A DNA stretch of 64,000 nucleotides from positions 1-64,000 of the forward strand of contig JAICWP010000012.1 in assembly GCA_025934735.1 (NCBI GenBank), written 5' to 3'. The position numbers were made by a program, and so were the translations under genes. This DNA comes from Terriglobales bacterium. GTDB lineage: Bacteria; Acidobacteriota; Terriglobia; Terriglobales; Acidobacteriaceae. This document shows positions 63,404-64,000 of the stretch, piece after piece. The notes below the pieces were generated by a model. It ran no database searches and was not told where the DNA came from. It saw only the letters and a list, made by a program, of their open reading frames with translations. Every line of letters begins with the position of its first letter. Positions within the stretch are counted from its first letter, which is position 1.

Positions 63404-63494
63404 GGGCCCCAGCCTAGCACACGAGTTCGCTCACAACCTTGCTCGCAACCACGATAGCGCCTTGCGTTTAGTGAGAAAAGAGAGGAGGGAGCGA

Positions 63495-63716
63495 TCAACT
63501 GGGGCGGCGGTCAGCCTGGCGGCGGCGCCGGGGCAGCCACAGGCGAACCACAATGGTGATCAGCAGGCACACGCCCAAGACGAAGGTTACGAGGCCACCC
63601 GTAAGATGCATCCAGACGGCGATTACCCAGAAGACCGCAAGAACGCCTACTGTGATCCACAGAAACACTTCGTGCCTCGCAGTGTGTGGGATGTATGCAG
63701 GATGATGGTAGCGCAT
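63495..63716 (-). CDS. Small two-helix membrane protein
   Basis: A 73-residue protein (MRYHHPAYIPHTARHEVFLW) with two hydrophobic helices (VFLWITVGVLAVFWVIAVWM; GGLVTFVLGVCLLITIVVRL) and a basic end. It resembles small proteins annotated as lmo0937-like, but the match is uncertain. A longer frame to 63893 overlaps the neighbouring gene's coding sequence and is not used. Confidence 0.6.
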   Translation of the reverse strand: MRYHHPAYIPHTARHEVFLWITVGVLAVFWVIAVWMHLTGGLVTFVLGVCLLITIVVRLWLPRRRRQADRRPS

Positions 63717-63801
63717 GTGGCGCTGTTTGATAATAGCCCGGAGGTGCCAGGGAGCGCGCCCGGTGCCAACGCGGACAGCGGTCGCGCATCCATGGTCACG
63801 G

Positions 63802-64000
63802 CTACAGCGATCGCAAGAACTGCAGGATGTTCTCCTGGTCCTTGCGCGACAGTTTGCTGAAGCGGCGGGTGACCTCGGCGGCTTCTCCGGCATGGCGCAG
63901 AATGGCGTCGTGCAGGGTCACAGTTTCGCCGTCGTGCATCAGGCGGCTGCGCAGGCGCACGCCCCACAAAGGAGCGGTGCGGATCTTGAAGCGAGCAGAG
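63802..64000 (-). CDS. C-terminal part of a di-haem oxidoreductase (DUF1111-like)
   Basis: The minus-strand frame runs off the window and ends in TAG at 63804-63802. The peptide RFKIRTAPLWGVRLRSRLMH, GETVTLHDAILRHAGEA and ending SRKDQENILQFLRSL fits the conserved end of DUF1111/di-haem peroxidase-like proteins. The CxxCH haem sites and catalytic part lie outside the window. Confidence 0.75.
   Translation of the reverse strand, partial: SARFKIRTAPLWGVRLRSRLMHDGETVTLHDAILRHAGEAAEVTRRFSKLSRKDQENILQFLRSL

Overview
The window is about 60% GC, densely coded on both strands, and most resembles an Acidobacteriota chromosome of the Terriglobia/Koribacter type. This is inferred from gene content (FecR-like secreted proteins with WGP-type repeats, a PurL/PurF pair, many sigma-54 response regulators) and from the abundance of dispersed intergenic palindromes. 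No phage, plasmid, IS transposase or CRISPR array was found.

Layout. 0.3-3 kb: an NtrB/NtrC-type two-component pair, then a repeat-rich gap. 3.5-10.7 kb: secreted or envelope proteins (FecR-domain protein, a frameshifted secreted protein, a GH29 fucosidase-like enzyme) and a cold-shock gene with a clear terminator. 10.7-16.2 kb: LOG-family protein, TPR protein, D-Ala-D-Ala ligase. 16.2-23.8 kb: a minus-strand run (ddl, arginase, asnS, a broken TIM-barrel gene, ggt, htrA) in which every gap holds an inverted-repeat element; two of these elements contain a small GxxExxY nuclease-like gene. 24-34.6 kb: coaE-folD, small zinc and unknown proteins, glycosyltransferases, a MacB-like permease, thiE and a PhzF-like enzyme. 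34.7-37.3 kb: a 1-Cys peroxiredoxin behind a Cys-rich leader peptide and attenuator-like hairpin, then a DCC-metallo-beta-lactamase fusion. 37.8-47 kb: a second two-component pair, a respiratory module (GcvH-like protein, HybA-like Fe-S protein, HybB/NrfD-like membrane protein), a radical SAM/SPASM protein, an NnrS-like protein and a CRP/FNR regulator; this looks like a redox or nitrosative-stress cluster. 47.5-53.5 kb: an alpha/beta-hydrolase-FGE fusion, tRNA-Cys, a DinG-like helicase and Der. 53.5-58 kb: trmFO, a probable selenoprotein of the AhpD/CMD family with an in-frame TGA and a SECIS-like hairpin, and selB. 58-64 kb: a lipoprotein, purL, purF, an O6-alkylguanine-DNA alkyltransferase and the end of a di-haem oxidoreductase.

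The strongest biological leads are: (1) the CxxU selenoprotein candidate convergent with selB; (2) the cysteine-codon leader peptide with mutually exclusive hairpins before a peroxiredoxin; (3) the GxxExxY elements with terminal inverted repeats and shorter gene-less relatives, whose ends have also been absorbed into coding sequences. All functional calls come from reading the sequence and from knowledge of the families; no searches were run.
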